Numbered from the stretch's first letter, positions 16,366-25,521 are shown. The stretch is 64,000 nt of DNA from Streptomyces sp. TLI_053 (GCF_900105395.1 NZ_LT629775.1:4858001-4922000), one strand, 5' to 3'. Translations and numbers: made by a program. Notes: generated by a model from the letters alone, not told the origin.

Positions 16366-17866
16366 ACGGATCCGCCCCGCTCCCGTGCCCCGGTGGGAAC
16401 CGGAGAACGGGAACGGGGCGGGACTGAGCGGTGGCGGGCCGGGCCTCAGCCCCCGAGGCTCCCGCCTCCACGGGCACCCGGGCGCCGGCCGGCCCGGCCG
16501 GTGCCGGGACGGCGGCCGGACGCGCCGCTCCGTCCGCCGGACCGCCGGAGGGGCCGTCGGCCGGGCCGTCCGCCGGTCCTGCGGGGAACCTCCGCTCCAG
16601 CGCCTTCAGTGCCTTGCGCCCCAGCTTCTGGAACGGCAGCTCCACCAGCCGGTACAGCAGGTAGGCGGCGACCAGCGAGATCGCCAGGTACTCGACCGTC
16701 CAGAGCGTCTTGGCACCGGCGGTCTCCGGCATCGGGTTCGCCAGGTGCGGGCGGATGGTGTGCAGCAGCGGCACGTGCAGCAGGTACAGCGAGAAGCTGA
16801 CCGAGCCGAGCCAGGTCAGCGGCTTCGGGAACCGCTTCTTGCGCAGCAGCATCGCCGCCAGGAAGGTGGCCCAGGCGCCGGTGAAGGACAGCGACCAGGC
16901 GACCCAGCCCGAGTTCCAGGTGTTCAGCTCGACACCGTTGCGGTTGTACATCCAGCCGATCGCGACCCCGGAGACCACCACGAACCCGCAGCACAGCCAG
17001 GCCTGGGCCCGGTCGATCTGGCCGTGCTCGGCGCGGTACAGCACGGTGCCGGCGAACATCGTGGCGAAGATCAGCAGGGTCTCGAAGACGGGGGCGCGGC
17101 TGTTGAGGAACAGCAGCACCAGCGCGAGTCCGGCCACCAGCAGGGCACCGATCCGGGCCAGCGCCGGGTTGCCGCTGAGCATGCAGAGGAAGCCCATCAC
17201 CACGATCAGCACCGCCGCCAGCACCAGGTGCCGGGTCGCGTCCAGGGACTGGGCGAGCGTGGCGCTGGCGAGCGATCCGCCGAACACCAGGCCGATCGCG
17301 GCGAAGGTCACCGCGATGGTGCCGCTGCGCCGGTGCCAGCCGAGCGTGAACAGGCCGGTGACCAGGAAGTAGAAGACCATCTCGTAGGTGAGCGTCCAGG
17401 TCACACCCATGCCGTTGACGACGCTCAGCATGTCCTGGAGCATCGTCGCGTTCGCGGCCAGCGAGATCAGGTTGTGGCCGGTGCGGAAGAGCGCCACCGA
17501 TCCGTCGCCGTCGGGCAGCATCAGGATCGACACGGTGAAGGCGGCGATCAGCGCCGGGTAGATCCGGAACAGCCGGCCCACCCAGAACGCCCGGACGTCA
17601 CCCCGGCGTTCCAGTGAGGCGGGGATGATGTAGCCGCTGACCAGGAAGAACAGCATCACGCCGTACAGTCCCAGGTCGAAGTGGTCCCAGACCGCCCCAC
17701 CGAACGGCAGCAGCTCCAGGATGCCGAAGTGGTGCAGTGCCACGACCAGGGCCGCGATGCCGCGCAGAGCGTCCAGCCAGCCGAGGCGGGCACCGGCGGA
17801 GGCCGCCGCCGCTCCGCGGTCGGCCCTCCGGAATCGACCGGGGAGCTGCAGTCGTATGAGATTCAC
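16355..17866 (-). CDS. Membrane O-acyltransferase, acyltransferase-3 family
   Basis: A 503-residue polytopic membrane enzyme of the acyltransferase-3 (OafA/NolL-like) family. It has about ten hydrophobic helices. The family marker LDALRGIAALVVALHHFG near residue 30 contains the catalytic-type histidine pair. The family acetylates or otherwise acylates sugars on the cell surface. The last 90 residues are an Ala/Pro/Gly-rich cytoplasmic tail with PADGPADGPSGGPADG repeats, which is not part of the family fold. A second, shorter family member lies 71 bases upstream on the same strand, so they may form an operon. Confidence 0.85.
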   Translation of the reverse strand: MNLIRLQLPGRFRRADRGAAAASAGARLGWLDALRGIAALVVALHHFGILELLPFGGAVWDHFDLGLYGVMLFFLVSGYIIPASLERRGDVRAFWVGRLFRIYPALIAAFTVSILMLPDGDGSVALFRTGHNLISLAANATMLQDMLSVVNGMGVTWTLTYEMVFYFLVTGLFTLGWHRRSGTIAVTFAAIGLVFGGSLASATLAQSLDATRHLVLAAVLIVVMGFLCMLSGNPALARIGALLVAGLALVLLFLNSRAPVFETLLIFATMFAGTVLYRAEHGQIDRAQAWLCCGFVVVSGVAIGWMYNRNGVELNTWNSGWVAWSLSFTGAWATFLAAMLLRKKRFPKPLTWLGSVSFSLYLLHVPLLHTIRPHLANPMPETAGAKTLWTVEYLAISLVAAYLLYRLVELPFQKLGRKALKALERRFPAGPADGPADGPSGGPADGAARPAAVPAPAGPAGARVPVEAGASGAEARPATAQSRPVPVLRFPPGHGSGADPFRA

Positions 17867-17937
17867 GGCATGGACAGTAGCCCATCCGTTCCGGACTCAT
17901 CGTCCCCGGAGCACCGGGGTCCGGCCGCTCGGGCAGG

Positions 17938-19143
17938 TCAGGCCGACAGGGCGGCCGTCCGGGCCGGCTGCGGCTGCCCGGACGGCCCACCGAGGCCCTT
18001 CCGGGGCAGACCGATGTTCTTGAGCTTCAGCGCGGGCTTCTCCACCAGGTACCAGGACAGGACCGCGGCGGCCAGGGCCAGGACGACGGAGGCGCCGGTG
18101 TAGACGGCGTACCCGTGCCGCTGCACGTGCCAGAGGGCGAGGCCCTGCTGGATCGGGAACGCGTAGATGTAGACGCCGTAGGAGAGGTCGGCCTTGCTGC
18201 CGACCCTCGTCAGCGGGCGGGGCATGAAGCAGGCGAGCCAGATCAGCAGGTAGGCGAGGGCCGGCAGCCCGACCAGGTAGAACCCGCCGTACCGGGCGCT
18301 CCCCACCAGGAGGGCGAACGCCAGCAGCGCCAGGATCCCGTTCATCCGCAGGCTCTTCTTGTAGAGCTCGGCCACCGCCCCGAGACCGAACAACAGGCCC
18401 AGCGGCAGGAGCTTGTCCGTGCCGACCGTACCGAGCAAGGGCAGTCGCCAGTTCTCGAACCCCGTCGGGATGTAGATGGGTGACCGCAGACCGGGACCGT
18501 CGATCGCGAGGTAGACCATGAAGCAGTACAGGGCGACGACCGTTCCGAGCACCGCCCAACGCGCCCGGTGCAGGACGCCCAGCGCGGCGAGGGCCGCCAC
18601 CGCCAGGTAGCAGAGCACCTCGTAGACGAGCGACCAGAGCGAACCGTTGAACCCGGCGTCGGCGTTGTGGGTCAGCAGTCCGGAGATCCCCGGCTGACCG
18701 GTGCCTATCGACCAGTTCGCCATGACGTACCGCCACGGGCCCTGGGGGTGCGTCCAGAAGCCGTCCAGCAGGTGTTCCCGACGGGCCACGAGCGGCGCGA
18801 CGACGAAGGCCGTGACCAGCAGGCAGACCCACAGGCCCGGCATGATCCGGATGGCCCTGTTCCACAGGAAGCGGGCCGGGGTGAGCCGCAGGCCGCTCCG
18901 GGTGATCAGGAGACCGGAGAGCACGAAGAAGCCGGCCACCGCGAGACCACCCAGCTCCACCTGCCCGCCCGACCAGTGCGCCCCGATGCTTCCCCTGCGC
19001 ACGCCCAGCGGCATGGCATGGGCGAAGATCACCGACAGGGCCAGCAGGAGCCGCAGCAGACCGAACCCGTTCTCCCGGCCCAGCGCTTCGGACAAGGGCC
19101 GGGTGCCGAGCACGGCGGACCGGAACCGCGATATTCGAGACAT
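17938..19143 (-). CDS. Membrane O-acyltransferase, acyltransferase-3 family (second copy)
   Basis: A 401-residue polytopic membrane protein with about ten helices, related to but clearly distinct from its downstream neighbour. Family features: GFGLLRLLLALSVIFAHAMP near residue 26 (His in the catalytic-type position), FFVLSGLLITRS, and NGSLWSLVYEVLCY, a stretch conserved in sugar O-acetyltransferases. The substrate is unknown; the mannose genes to the left and the secreted PKD protein to the right suggest a cell-surface glycan. The base composition and codon use look like those of the neighbours. Confidence 0.85.
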   Translation of the reverse strand: MSRISRFRSAVLGTRPLSEALGRENGFGLLRLLLALSVIFAHAMPLGVRRGSIGAHWSGGQVELGGLAVAGFFVLSGLLITRSGLRLTPARFLWNRAIRIMPGLWVCLLVTAFVVAPLVARREHLLDGFWTHPQGPWRYVMANWSIGTGQPGISGLLTHNADAGFNGSLWSLVYEVLCYLAVAALAALGVLHRARWAVLGTVVALYCFMVYLAIDGPGLRSPIYIPTGFENWRLPLLGTVGTDKLLPLGLLFGLGAVAELYKKSLRMNGILALLAFALLVGSARYGGFYLVGLPALAYLLIWLACFMPRPLTRVGSKADLSYGVYIYAFPIQQGLALWHVQRHGYAVYTGASVVLALAAAVLSWYLVEKPALKLKNIGLPRKGLGGPSGQPQPARTAALSA

Positions 19144-19275
19144 GTGGGGGCATTCCTACGGAGCGGTGGGCGGCGACGGTGGGGGCGGAGCCACGGCGAG
19201 GACAGTAGCCCATCCGCGGAACCCGCCCTCCCGGGGCCCACCCGGTCCGGTCCACCGGGGCGGAACGCGGGGAAG

Positions 19276-19311
19276 CGCCCGGGAGCGGCCTCGCGGGGCC
19301 GCTCCCGGGCG
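19276..19311 (-). terminator. Hairpin downstream of the secreted PKD protein gene
   Basis: Perfect inverted repeat with 15-base arms (19276-19290 and 19297-19311) and a 6-base loop, 19 bases past the stop codon at 19330. Confidence 0.8.
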
Positions 19312-19329
19312 TTCGGTCGCCCGCCGGGG

Positions 19330-21000
19330 TCAGCGGTTCATGTAGAAGCCGAACATGTCGACGACCAGGTCGGTGTTGCCACCGCTGGCGTTCCAGAAGT
19401 CGATGAGGCCGTCCGTGCCGAACTTCACCTGGACCAGGTTCGGCACCGTGTCGCCGGCCTTCCAGTTCAGCGTGGAGGCGTTCGGCTTGGCAGGCCAGGC
19501 CCAGGTGCCGTTGCCGTACTGCTGCCTGGTGTTCGGGTCCGGGAAGACGGTCAGGTGGCCGTCGGCCCGGGTGTTGGTCACCGTGCTGTTGAGCACGAGG
19601 TCGGTGTACTCCGGGGCCCACCCGCTCAGACCCATGTAGGAGTACCCCGGGCCGGGGACCTCGCCGTCCGGCACGTCCCGGGTGTCCCTCAGCCGCAGCG
19701 GCGTGACCGGGACGTAGGCGCTCCCGCCGGCCCCGTAGTAGCCGACGACGTCCACGATCACGTCCGAGGAGCCCTGGGCACCGTTGAGCACCTGGATCCG
19801 GCCGGACGCGTCGACCGGGACGATCACCGCGTTGGCGATGGTCTGGCCGCGGCGGAAGTTGAGGTTGGACACGCTCGGCGCCTGGCGGTCACCGGGGTGG
19901 ACGGTCAGGTGGCCGTCGCTCTGCGGGTCGGTCACCGTGACGTTGAGCGCCACCGCGCCGACCCCGGCGGGAATGCCCGCCCGACCCGCGACCTGGACCG
20001 GGAAGGAGGTCCATCCGGGCACCTGGCCCTGGTCGGTGCCCAGTCCCTCGCGGGTGTCGACCAACCGGGTCGGGCCGACCGAGGTGTAACCGCCGGCCTC
20101 CGAGTGGCTGAAGTAGCCCGCGACATCGGCGAGCAGGTCGACGGCGGCGCCGCCGCGGTTGAACAGGTTGACGTAGCCGTCGGCGCCGACCGGGACGATG
20201 GCCAGGTTGGGGACCGTCTGGCCCGCGGTGTAGTTGACGTTCGAGGTCTCCGGGCGGTCCTCCCCACTGGGGTAGGCGATGAGGTGGCCCGCGCCGCCGG
20301 CCGGGTCGACCACGGTGAGGTTGAGCGCCACCGCGGTCACCCCCTCCGGGATCCCGCCGTTGCCGGCGATCTTCACCCGGGTCTCGCCCCAGGGCTGGAC
20401 CCGGGCCGCCGGGGCGCCGGTGCCGTCCCGGGTGTCGAGCAGCCGGGTCGGACCGTAGGGGGTGAACTCCGAGCCGCCGGTCGCCACGGTGACACTGTTG
20501 GTCGCGGTCTCGCCGTTGGCGTCCGAGACCGTGACCGTGACCGTGTACTGGCCGAGGCCGGCGTAGGTGTGGTCGAAGCTGCTCTCGCCGGTACCGGCCC
20601 CGCTGACGCGGTCCGAGGAGCCGTCGCCCCAGTCGACCACCACGTCGAGCGGCGCGATGTCGCTGTTGATCCAGGTGTCCACGTGGACGTCGTAGGCGCT
20701 GGTGGCGTAGACGGACACGTCCAGGGCCAGGCTCTCGTTGGCGGTCGCGGCGGCGGCGCCCTGGGCCTTGGCGGCCTTGCCCGGCTGCCGCACCGAGGCC
20801 CCGGCGGGGCTACGCACAGTGCCGAAGGCGGCGGAGGCGATGTCGGCGAGCGACGTGGCCGGCTGCGCCGGCACGGCGCCCGCCGCCGGGTGGGCCGGAG
20901 CCCCCGAGGTACCGGTTCCGGCCGCGACGGCCAGGCCGGGACCGACGACCAGGCTCGTCGCCACGGCGGCGGCGACGATGATGTGACGGTGACTGGGCAC
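19330..21000 (-). CDS. Secreted protein with PKD domain and three RLLDTR-type repeat modules
   Basis: An exported protein of about 556 residues. A signal sequence (IIVAAAVATSLVVGPGLAVAA) is followed by an Ala/Pro linker, then a PKD beta-sandwich (about residues 88-174, with VVVDWGDGSS and HTYAGLGQYTVTVTV). Three modules of about 120 residues begin near 183, 308 and 432 with GPTRLLDTRDG, GPTRLVDTREG and TPLRLRDTRD, and contain VPNLAIVPV-like and VVDVVGYY-like strands. I know this module from actinobacterial secreted proteins but not its function; adhesion or polysaccharide binding is possible. GTG at 21000 is preferred because GGGGGG lies 4 bases upstream; the ATG at 21012 has no such signal. 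Confidence 0.8.
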   Translation of the reverse strand: MPSHRHIIVAAAVATSLVVGPGLAVAAGTGTSGAPAHPAAGAVPAQPATSLADIASAAFGTVRSPAGASVRQPGKAAKAQGAAAATANESLALDVSVYATSAYDVHVDTWINSDIAPLDVVVDWGDGSSDRVSGAGTGESSFDHTYAGLGQYTVTVTVSDANGETATNSVTVATGGSEFTPYGPTRLLDTRDGTGAPAARVQPWGETRVKIAGNGGIPEGVTAVALNLTVVDPAGGAGHLIAYPSGEDRPETSNVNYTAGQTVPNLAIVPVGADGYVNLFNRGGAAVDLLADVAGYFSHSEAGGYTSVGPTRLVDTREGLGTDQGQVPGWTSFPVQVAGRAGIPAGVGAVALNVTVTDPQSDGHLTVHPGDRQAPSVSNLNFRRGQTIANAVIVPVDASGRIQVLNGAQGSSDVIVDVVGYYGAGGSAYVPVTPLRLRDTRDVPDGEVPGPGYSYMGLSGWAPEYTDLVLNSTVTNTRADGHLTVFPDPNTRQQYGNGTWAWPAKPNASTLNWKAGDTVPNLVQVKFGTDGLIDFWNASGGNTDLVVDMFGFYMNR

Positions 21001-21216
21001 CGTACCCCCCATGGGTGTTGTCGAACGACGCACCGAACAGGTGCTCGCGCAGGCTACTGAAGGACCGCGTACGGAGCAACGGTTTTCCGCCAGTCCCGGT
21101 CCCTGCGCGGGGGCGTACCGGACAGAACGGTCCGGACCGCCCGCGGCACTGCCCGCAACACCGTCCCGCGATCACCCGCAGTCACCGGCGGACGTCGTTC
21201 GCGGGGGACGCTCCGA

Positions 21217-22836
21217 TCAGTCGCGCGTCATGTCGACGAAGCGCGAGTAGTGGCCCTGGAAGGCCACGGTGATGGTGGCGGTCGGGCCGTTACGGTGCTT
21301 GGCGACGATGAGGTCGGCCTCGCCGGCGCGGGGGGACTCCTTCTCGTAGGCGTCCTCGCGGTGCAGCAGGATGACCATGTCCGCGTCCTGCTCGATCGAG
21401 CCGGACTCACGCAGGTCGGAGACCATCGGCCGCTTGTCGGTGCGCTGTTCGGGACCACGGTTCAGCTGGGACAGCGCGATCACCGGCACCTCCAGCTCCT
21501 TGGCCAGCAGCTTCAGGTTTCGCGACATGTCGGAGACCTCCTGCTGACGGTTCTCGGCCCGGCGGGAGCCGCCGGACTGCATCAGCTGGAGGTAGTCGAT
21601 GACGACCAGTTTGATGTCGTTGCGCTGCTTGAGCCGGCGGCACTTGGCGCGGATCTCCATCATCGACAGGTTCGGCGAGTCGTCGATGAACAGCGGCGCC
21701 TCGCTGACGTCGGGCATCCGGCGGGCGACCCTGGTCCAGTCGTCGTCCGTCATCGAGCCGGAGCGCATGTGGTGCAGCGCCACCCGCGCCTCGGCGGAGA
21801 GCAGACGCATGGCGATCTCGTTGCGGCCCATTTCGAGCGAGAAGATCACGCTCGGCAGCTTGTGGTGGATCGAGCAGGCCCGGGCGAAGTCCAGTGCCAG
21901 GGTGGACTTTCCCATCGCGGGACGGGCCGCGATGACGATCATCTGGCCGGGGTGGAGCCCGTTGGTGAGCGCGTCGAAGTCGGCGAAGCCGGTCGGGACC
22001 CCGGACATCTGGCCGTTGCGGGAGCCGATGGACTCGATCTCGTCGAGGGCGCCCTCCATGATGTCGGCGAGCGGGGCGTAGTCCTCGTTGGTGCGCTGCT
22101 CGGTGACGGCGTAGATCTCCGCCTGGGCCGCGTTGACGATCTCGTCGACGTCGCCCTCGGCGGCGTAGCCCATGCCCGCGATCCGGGTGCCCGCCTCGAC
22201 CAGCCGGCGCAGCACCGCGCGCTCGTGCACGATCTGCGCGTAGTACTCGGCGTTGGCGGCGGTCGGGACGGAGTTGACCAGGGTGTGCAGGTAGCCGGGG
22301 CCGCCGACCCGCTGGAGCTCGCCGCGCTTGGTCAGCTCACCGGCGACGGTGATCGGGTCGGCCGGCTCGCCGCGCGCGTAGAGGTCGAGGATCGCGCCGT
22401 GCACCAGCTCGTGCGCGGGACGGTAGTAGTCCGCGGGCTTGAGCACCTCGACCACGTCGGCGATGGCGTCCTTGGACAGCAGCATGCCGCCGAGGACGGA
22501 CTGCTCGGCCGCGAGGTCCTGCGGGGGGACCCGCTCGAAGCCCTCCAGGCCGCCCTCCCCGGAGCGCTCGTCCTCGCCGCCCTGGCGCCGCTGACCGTCC
22601 CGCTTGAAGCCGCCGCCCGAACCGCCGGAGCCGCCCTTGCCGCCCTTCTGGAAGCCGCCGCCCTGTCCCTTGCCCTGACCGTTGTCACGGGCGCGCGAGA
22701 CCGGCAGCCGGTCGCCGGGACCGTCCGGGAAGGGGGCGTCGGCGAAGGCACCGACCGGGAAGGGGTCGTCGGCACCCTGCCAGTCGTCCTCCGGCGGGGG
22801 CGGGGCGTCGTGGTCGTCGTACTGGGGGCCGGTCAC
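21217..22836 (-). CDS. dnaB: Replicative DNA helicase DnaB
   Basis: Hexameric replicative helicase, 539 residues. The N-terminal interaction domain starts near residue 103 (VPPQDLAAEQSVLGGMLLS) and the RecA-like motor follows. Walker A is ARPAMGKST, Walker B-like is LVVIDYLQLM, and DLRESGSIEQDADMV is the conserved C-terminal loop. Residues 1-100 are a Gly/Lys-rich disordered extension (GKGQGGGFQKGGKGG) with no counterpart in E. coli. No intein is present, although inteins occur in some actinobacterial dnaB genes. GTG at 22836, preceded by GGGGA at good spacing. Several DnaA-box-like sequences lie 190-280 bases upstream. Confidence 0.96.
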   Translation of the reverse strand: MTGPQYDDHDAPPPPEDDWQGADDPFPVGAFADAPFPDGPGDRLPVSRARDNGQGKGQGGGFQKGGKGGSGGSGGGFKRDGQRRQGGEDERSGEGGLEGFERVPPQDLAAEQSVLGGMLLSKDAIADVVEVLKPADYYRPAHELVHGAILDLYARGEPADPITVAGELTKRGELQRVGGPGYLHTLVNSVPTAANAEYYAQIVHERAVLRRLVEAGTRIAGMGYAAEGDVDEIVNAAQAEIYAVTEQRTNEDYAPLADIMEGALDEIESIGSRNGQMSGVPTGFADFDALTNGLHPGQMIVIAARPAMGKSTLALDFARACSIHHKLPSVIFSLEMGRNEIAMRLLSAEARVALHHMRSGSMTDDDWTRVARRMPDVSEAPLFIDDSPNLSMMEIRAKCRRLKQRNDIKLVVIDYLQLMQSGGSRRAENRQQEVSDMSRNLKLLAKELEVPVIALSQLNRGPEQRTDKRPMVSDLRESGSIEQDADMVILLHREDAYEKESPRAGEADLIVAKHRNGPTATITVAFQGHYSRFVDMTRD

Positions 22837-23303
22837 GCGTGTTCCCCGATCAGCGAGTGGTGCGAGTTGGAGCGGGCCTTGCCGGTGGCGGCCGGGAGGG
22901 AGCGGAACCCGACTCCCCGCCACCGCATTTCTACGCCACCGCACCGACAAATCGGACGCCGGGGCGGGTGGGAGTGTCGGCCGGAGGCCCCACGCTAAGG
23001 CGCCGGGAGCCATTCGGCCAAGGCGGTTATCCACAGGGGGTGTGGACGAGTGCCCGATGGCTGTGGAGAAGTACCGCAAACCTGTGGACACCCCTGTGGA
23101 AAGCCCTGTGGATAACCAGACCATCGATCCACCGTCAACCCGCTGACCTGGGAGTCCCTCCTCCAGGGCCTGTGCATGAGAAATTCTTCACACACAGTCG
23201 GGTGGCGGTGGACACAGACCCGGACGGCCCGGTCGCCCAGGCGTACGAGTAAGTACTCCAATCCCCTGGCGACACTTACCTGTGGATGAGTAGCCTGGAC
23301 CCC
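22837..23303. promoter_or_regulatory. dnaB/MATE divergent region
   Basis: About 470 bases between two divergent genes. It holds the dnaB promoter on the minus strand, a DnaA-box cluster (23027-23114, plus one at 23281-23289), and a candidate promoter for the MATE gene (TGGCGA at 23267, 17 bases, TAGCCT at 23290). No gene is supported. Confidence 0.6.
23027..23114. promoter_or_regulatory. Cluster of DnaA boxes upstream of dnaB
   Basis: Exact TTATCCACA at 23027-23035 on the plus strand and exact TGTGGATAA (its complement) at 23106-23114. Between them are single-mismatch boxes TGTGGACGA (23041), TGTGGAGAA (23062) and TGTGGACAC (23083) and a weaker TGTGGAAAG (23095). A further single-mismatch box, TGTGGATGA, lies at 23281. 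The density rivals oriC, although oriC is 39 kb away. The cluster could regulate dnaB or titrate DnaA. Confidence 0.7.
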
Positions 23304-24629
23304 ATGACCCTCACCGCCGACCGCCGCCGCCACGACCGGGAGATCCTCGCCCTCGCCGTCCCCGCCTTCGGCGCCCTGGTCGCCGAGCCGCTCTTCCTGA
23401 TGGCCGACTCCGCCATCGTGGGCCACCTCGGCACGGCCCAGCTGGCCGGTGTCGGCGTCGCCTCGGCCGCCCTCGCCACCGCGACCGGGGTGTTCGTCTT
23501 CCTCGCCTACGCCACCACCGCCGCGGTCGCCCGCCGGATCGGCGCCGGGGACCGCCGGGCCGCGATCCAGCAGGGCATCGACGGCATCTGGCTGGCCCTG
23601 GTGCTCTCCGCCGCCGTGGTCGCGCTGACCCTGCTGCTCGCCCCCTGGACGGCCGACGTCCTCGGCGCCTCGGCGACCGCCGCCCCCTACGCGGTGACCT
23701 ATCTGCGGATCAGCGCCCTCGGCATCCCGGCCGTCCTCATGGTGATGGCCGCCACCGGCGTGCTGCGCGGCCTCCAGGACACCCGGACCCCGCTGTACGT
23801 GGCCGTCGCCGGGTTCGCCGCCAACCTCGGGCTGAACGCCGGTCTGGTCTACGGCGCCGGGCTGGGGGTGGCCGGCTCGGCCTGGGGCACGGTGATCGCC
23901 CAGACCGGTATGGCCGCCGTCTACGTGTTCGTGGTGGTGCGCGGTGCCCGCCGGGAACGGGCCTCGCTCCGGCCGGACGCCGCCGGGATACGCGCGAGCG
24001 CCCGGGCCGGCGGACCGCTGATGGTCCGCACCCTGAGCCTGCGCGCGATCCTGATGATCGCCACCGCGGTGGCCGCCGGGCTCGGCGACAAGGAGATCGC
24101 CGCACACCAGATCGCCATGACGGTGCTGCTGTTCATCGCCTTCGCGCTGGACTCCGTCGCGATCGCCGGCCAGGCGATCATCGGCCGCTACCTGGGCGCC
24201 TCGGACGTTCCCGGCACCCGGGCGGCCACCCGGCGGATGATCGAGTGGGGCGTCGGCGCCGGGACGGTGCTGGGCCTGCTGATCGTGGTCGCCCGGCCGC
24301 TCTACGTCCCGCTGTTCACCCCGGACCCGGCGGTGCAGCAGGAGCTGGACACCGTCCTGCTGCTGCTCGCGCTCTGCCAGCCGGTCTCCGGGCTGGTCTA
24401 CGTCCTGGACGGGGTGCTGATGGGCGCGGGGGACGGCACGTTCCTGGCCTGGGCGATGCTCGCCACGCTCGTCGTGTTCGCCCCGGCCGCGCTCGCGGTG
24501 CCGGCCAGTGGCACCGGGCTGGCCGGGCTCTGGTGGGCGCTGAACCTCTACATGCTGGTCCGCGCGGGCTTCCTGGTCCTACGGGCCCGGGGCGGCAAGT
24601 GGCTGGTCACCGGCGCCGTCCGGAGCTGA
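23304..24629 (+). CDS. MATE-family (DinF-like) multidrug/organic cation exporter
   Basis: A 441-residue inner-membrane antiporter with twelve predicted helices in two homologous halves. Typical MATE/DinF signatures are LALAVPAFGALVAEPLFLMADSAIVGHLG at the start of half one and GPLMVRTLSLRAILMIATAVAAG opening half two, with SVAIAGQAIIGRYLGA. It exports drugs or metabolites in exchange for H+ or Na+. The ATG at 23304 is preferred: a TAGCCT -10 element at 23290 would start the transcript at that ATG (leaderless). An in-frame ATG at 23286 lacks a ribosome-binding site. The conserved protein begins either way. Confidence 0.88.
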   Translation: MTLTADRRRHDREILALAVPAFGALVAEPLFLMADSAIVGHLGTAQLAGVGVASAALATATGVFVFLAYATTAAVARRIGAGDRRAAIQQGIDGIWLALVLSAAVVALTLLLAPWTADVLGASATAAPYAVTYLRISALGIPAVLMVMAATGVLRGLQDTRTPLYVAVAGFAANLGLNAGLVYGAGLGVAGSAWGTVIAQTGMAAVYVFVVVRGARRERASLRPDAAGIRASARAGGPLMVRTLSLRAILMIATAVAAGLGDKEIAAHQIAMTVLLFIAFALDSVAIAGQAIIGRYLGASDVPGTRAATRRMIEWGVGAGTVLGLLIVVARPLYVPLFTPDPAVQQELDTVLLLLALCQPVSGLVYVLDGVLMGAGDGTFLAWAMLATLVVFAPAALAVPASGTGLAGLWWALNLYMLVRAGFLVLRARGGKWLVTGAVRS

Positions 24630-24682
24630 GCCCCGACGCGCTGCGGGGGGGCGCACCGGGTCGGGAGCCCGGGAACGACCGA

Positions 24683-24714
24683 GGGCCGGCCTCCCCCGAG
24701 GGGGAGACCGGCCC
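24683..24714. terminator. Bidirectional hairpin between MATE gene and rplI
   Basis: Inverted repeat with 15-base arms (24683-24697 and 24700-24714), one mismatch, tight loop. It separates the convergent MATE gene and the ribosomal protein operon. Confidence 0.7.
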
Positions 24715-24743
24715 TGCGGCCACTGCTACCGCGTTGTCGCTGA

Positions 24744-25190
24744 TCAGGCGGCGACGACGGCGATGTCCAGGTTGGCCTGGACGTCCGAGTGCAGCTTGAC
24801 CGAGACCTTGTGGGTGCCCACGGTCTTGATCGGCGAGGCGATCGCGACGGCGCGCTTGTCGACCGCCGGGCCGCCGGCGGCCTTGATGGCCTCGACGACG
24901 TCGGCCTGGGTCACCGAGCCGAACAGACGGCCGGCGTCGCCCGAGCGGACGGCCAGCTTGACCTGGACGCCCTCGAGCTTGCCCTTGACCTCGTTGGCGG
25001 CCTCGAGGGTCTGGATCTGGTGGATCTTGCGGGCGCGACGGATGGCGTCGACGTCCTTCTGGCCACCCTTGGTCCAGCGGATGGCGTAGCCACGCGGGAC
25101 CAGGTAGTTGCGGGCGTAGCCGTCCTTGACCTCGACGACCTCGCCGGCGGAGCCGAGACCCGGCACCTCGTGAGTGAGGATGATCTTCAT
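24744..25190 (-). CDS. rplI: 50S ribosomal protein L9
   Basis: A 148-residue large-subunit protein that binds 23S rRNA near the L1 stalk. It starts MKIILTHEVPGLGSAGEVVEVKDGYARNYLVPRG, the textbook L9 N-terminal domain, followed by the long connecting helix and the C-terminal domain. It is the last gene of rpsF-ssb-rpsR-rplI, 17 bases after rpsR. Confidence 0.98.
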   Translation of the reverse strand: MKIILTHEVPGLGSAGEVVEVKDGYARNYLVPRGYAIRWTKGGQKDVDAIRRARKIHQIQTLEAANEVKGKLEGVQVKLAVRSGDAGRLFGSVTQADVVEAIKAAGGPAVDKRAVAIASPIKTVGTHKVSVKLHSDVQANLDIAVVAA

Positions 25191-25207
25191 TGTTCGGTCA
25201 CCCTCTC

Positions 25208-25444
25208 TTAGCGCGCGGTGCTGGTGTAGGGCAGCAGCGCCATCTCACGGCTGTTCTTCACGGCCGTGGCGACGTCACGCTGGTGCTGGGTGCAGTTGCC
25301 GGTGACCCGGCGGGCACGGATCTTGCCACGGTCGGAGATGAACTTCCGCAGCAGGTTCGTGTCCTTGTAGTCAACGTAGTTGACCTTGTCCTTGCAGAAG
25401 ACGCAAACCTTCTTCTTCGGCTTGCGAGCAGGCGGCTTCGCCAT
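25208..25444 (-). CDS. rpsR: 30S ribosomal protein S18, zinc-ribbon (C+) form
   Basis: A 78-residue small-subunit protein that pairs with S6 on the platform. It keeps a Cys pair, CVFCKDK, and a further Cys in VTGNCTQHQRD, which marks it as the zinc-binding C+ type. Streptomycetes often carry a second, zinc-free S18 under Zur control; none is in this window. The ATG at 25444 gives the usual length; an upstream in-frame ATG at 25465 would add 7 residues. Confidence 0.97.
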   Translation of the reverse strand: MAKPPARKPKKKVCVFCKDKVNYVDYKDTNLLRKFISDRGKIRARRVTGNCTQHQRDVATAVKNSREMALLPYTSTAR

Positions 25445-25521
25445 TGTGTGCTCCATTGGGTTCACGACCGGGCCGGCGTCTCACGACGCCGGACCCCTGG
25501 CCGCACGAAATCTGTCAGCTC

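Noticed and set aside
21217..22836. Intein in dnaB
   Set aside because: The length (539) is explained by a 100-residue Gly-rich N-terminal extension; motor motifs are uninterrupted.
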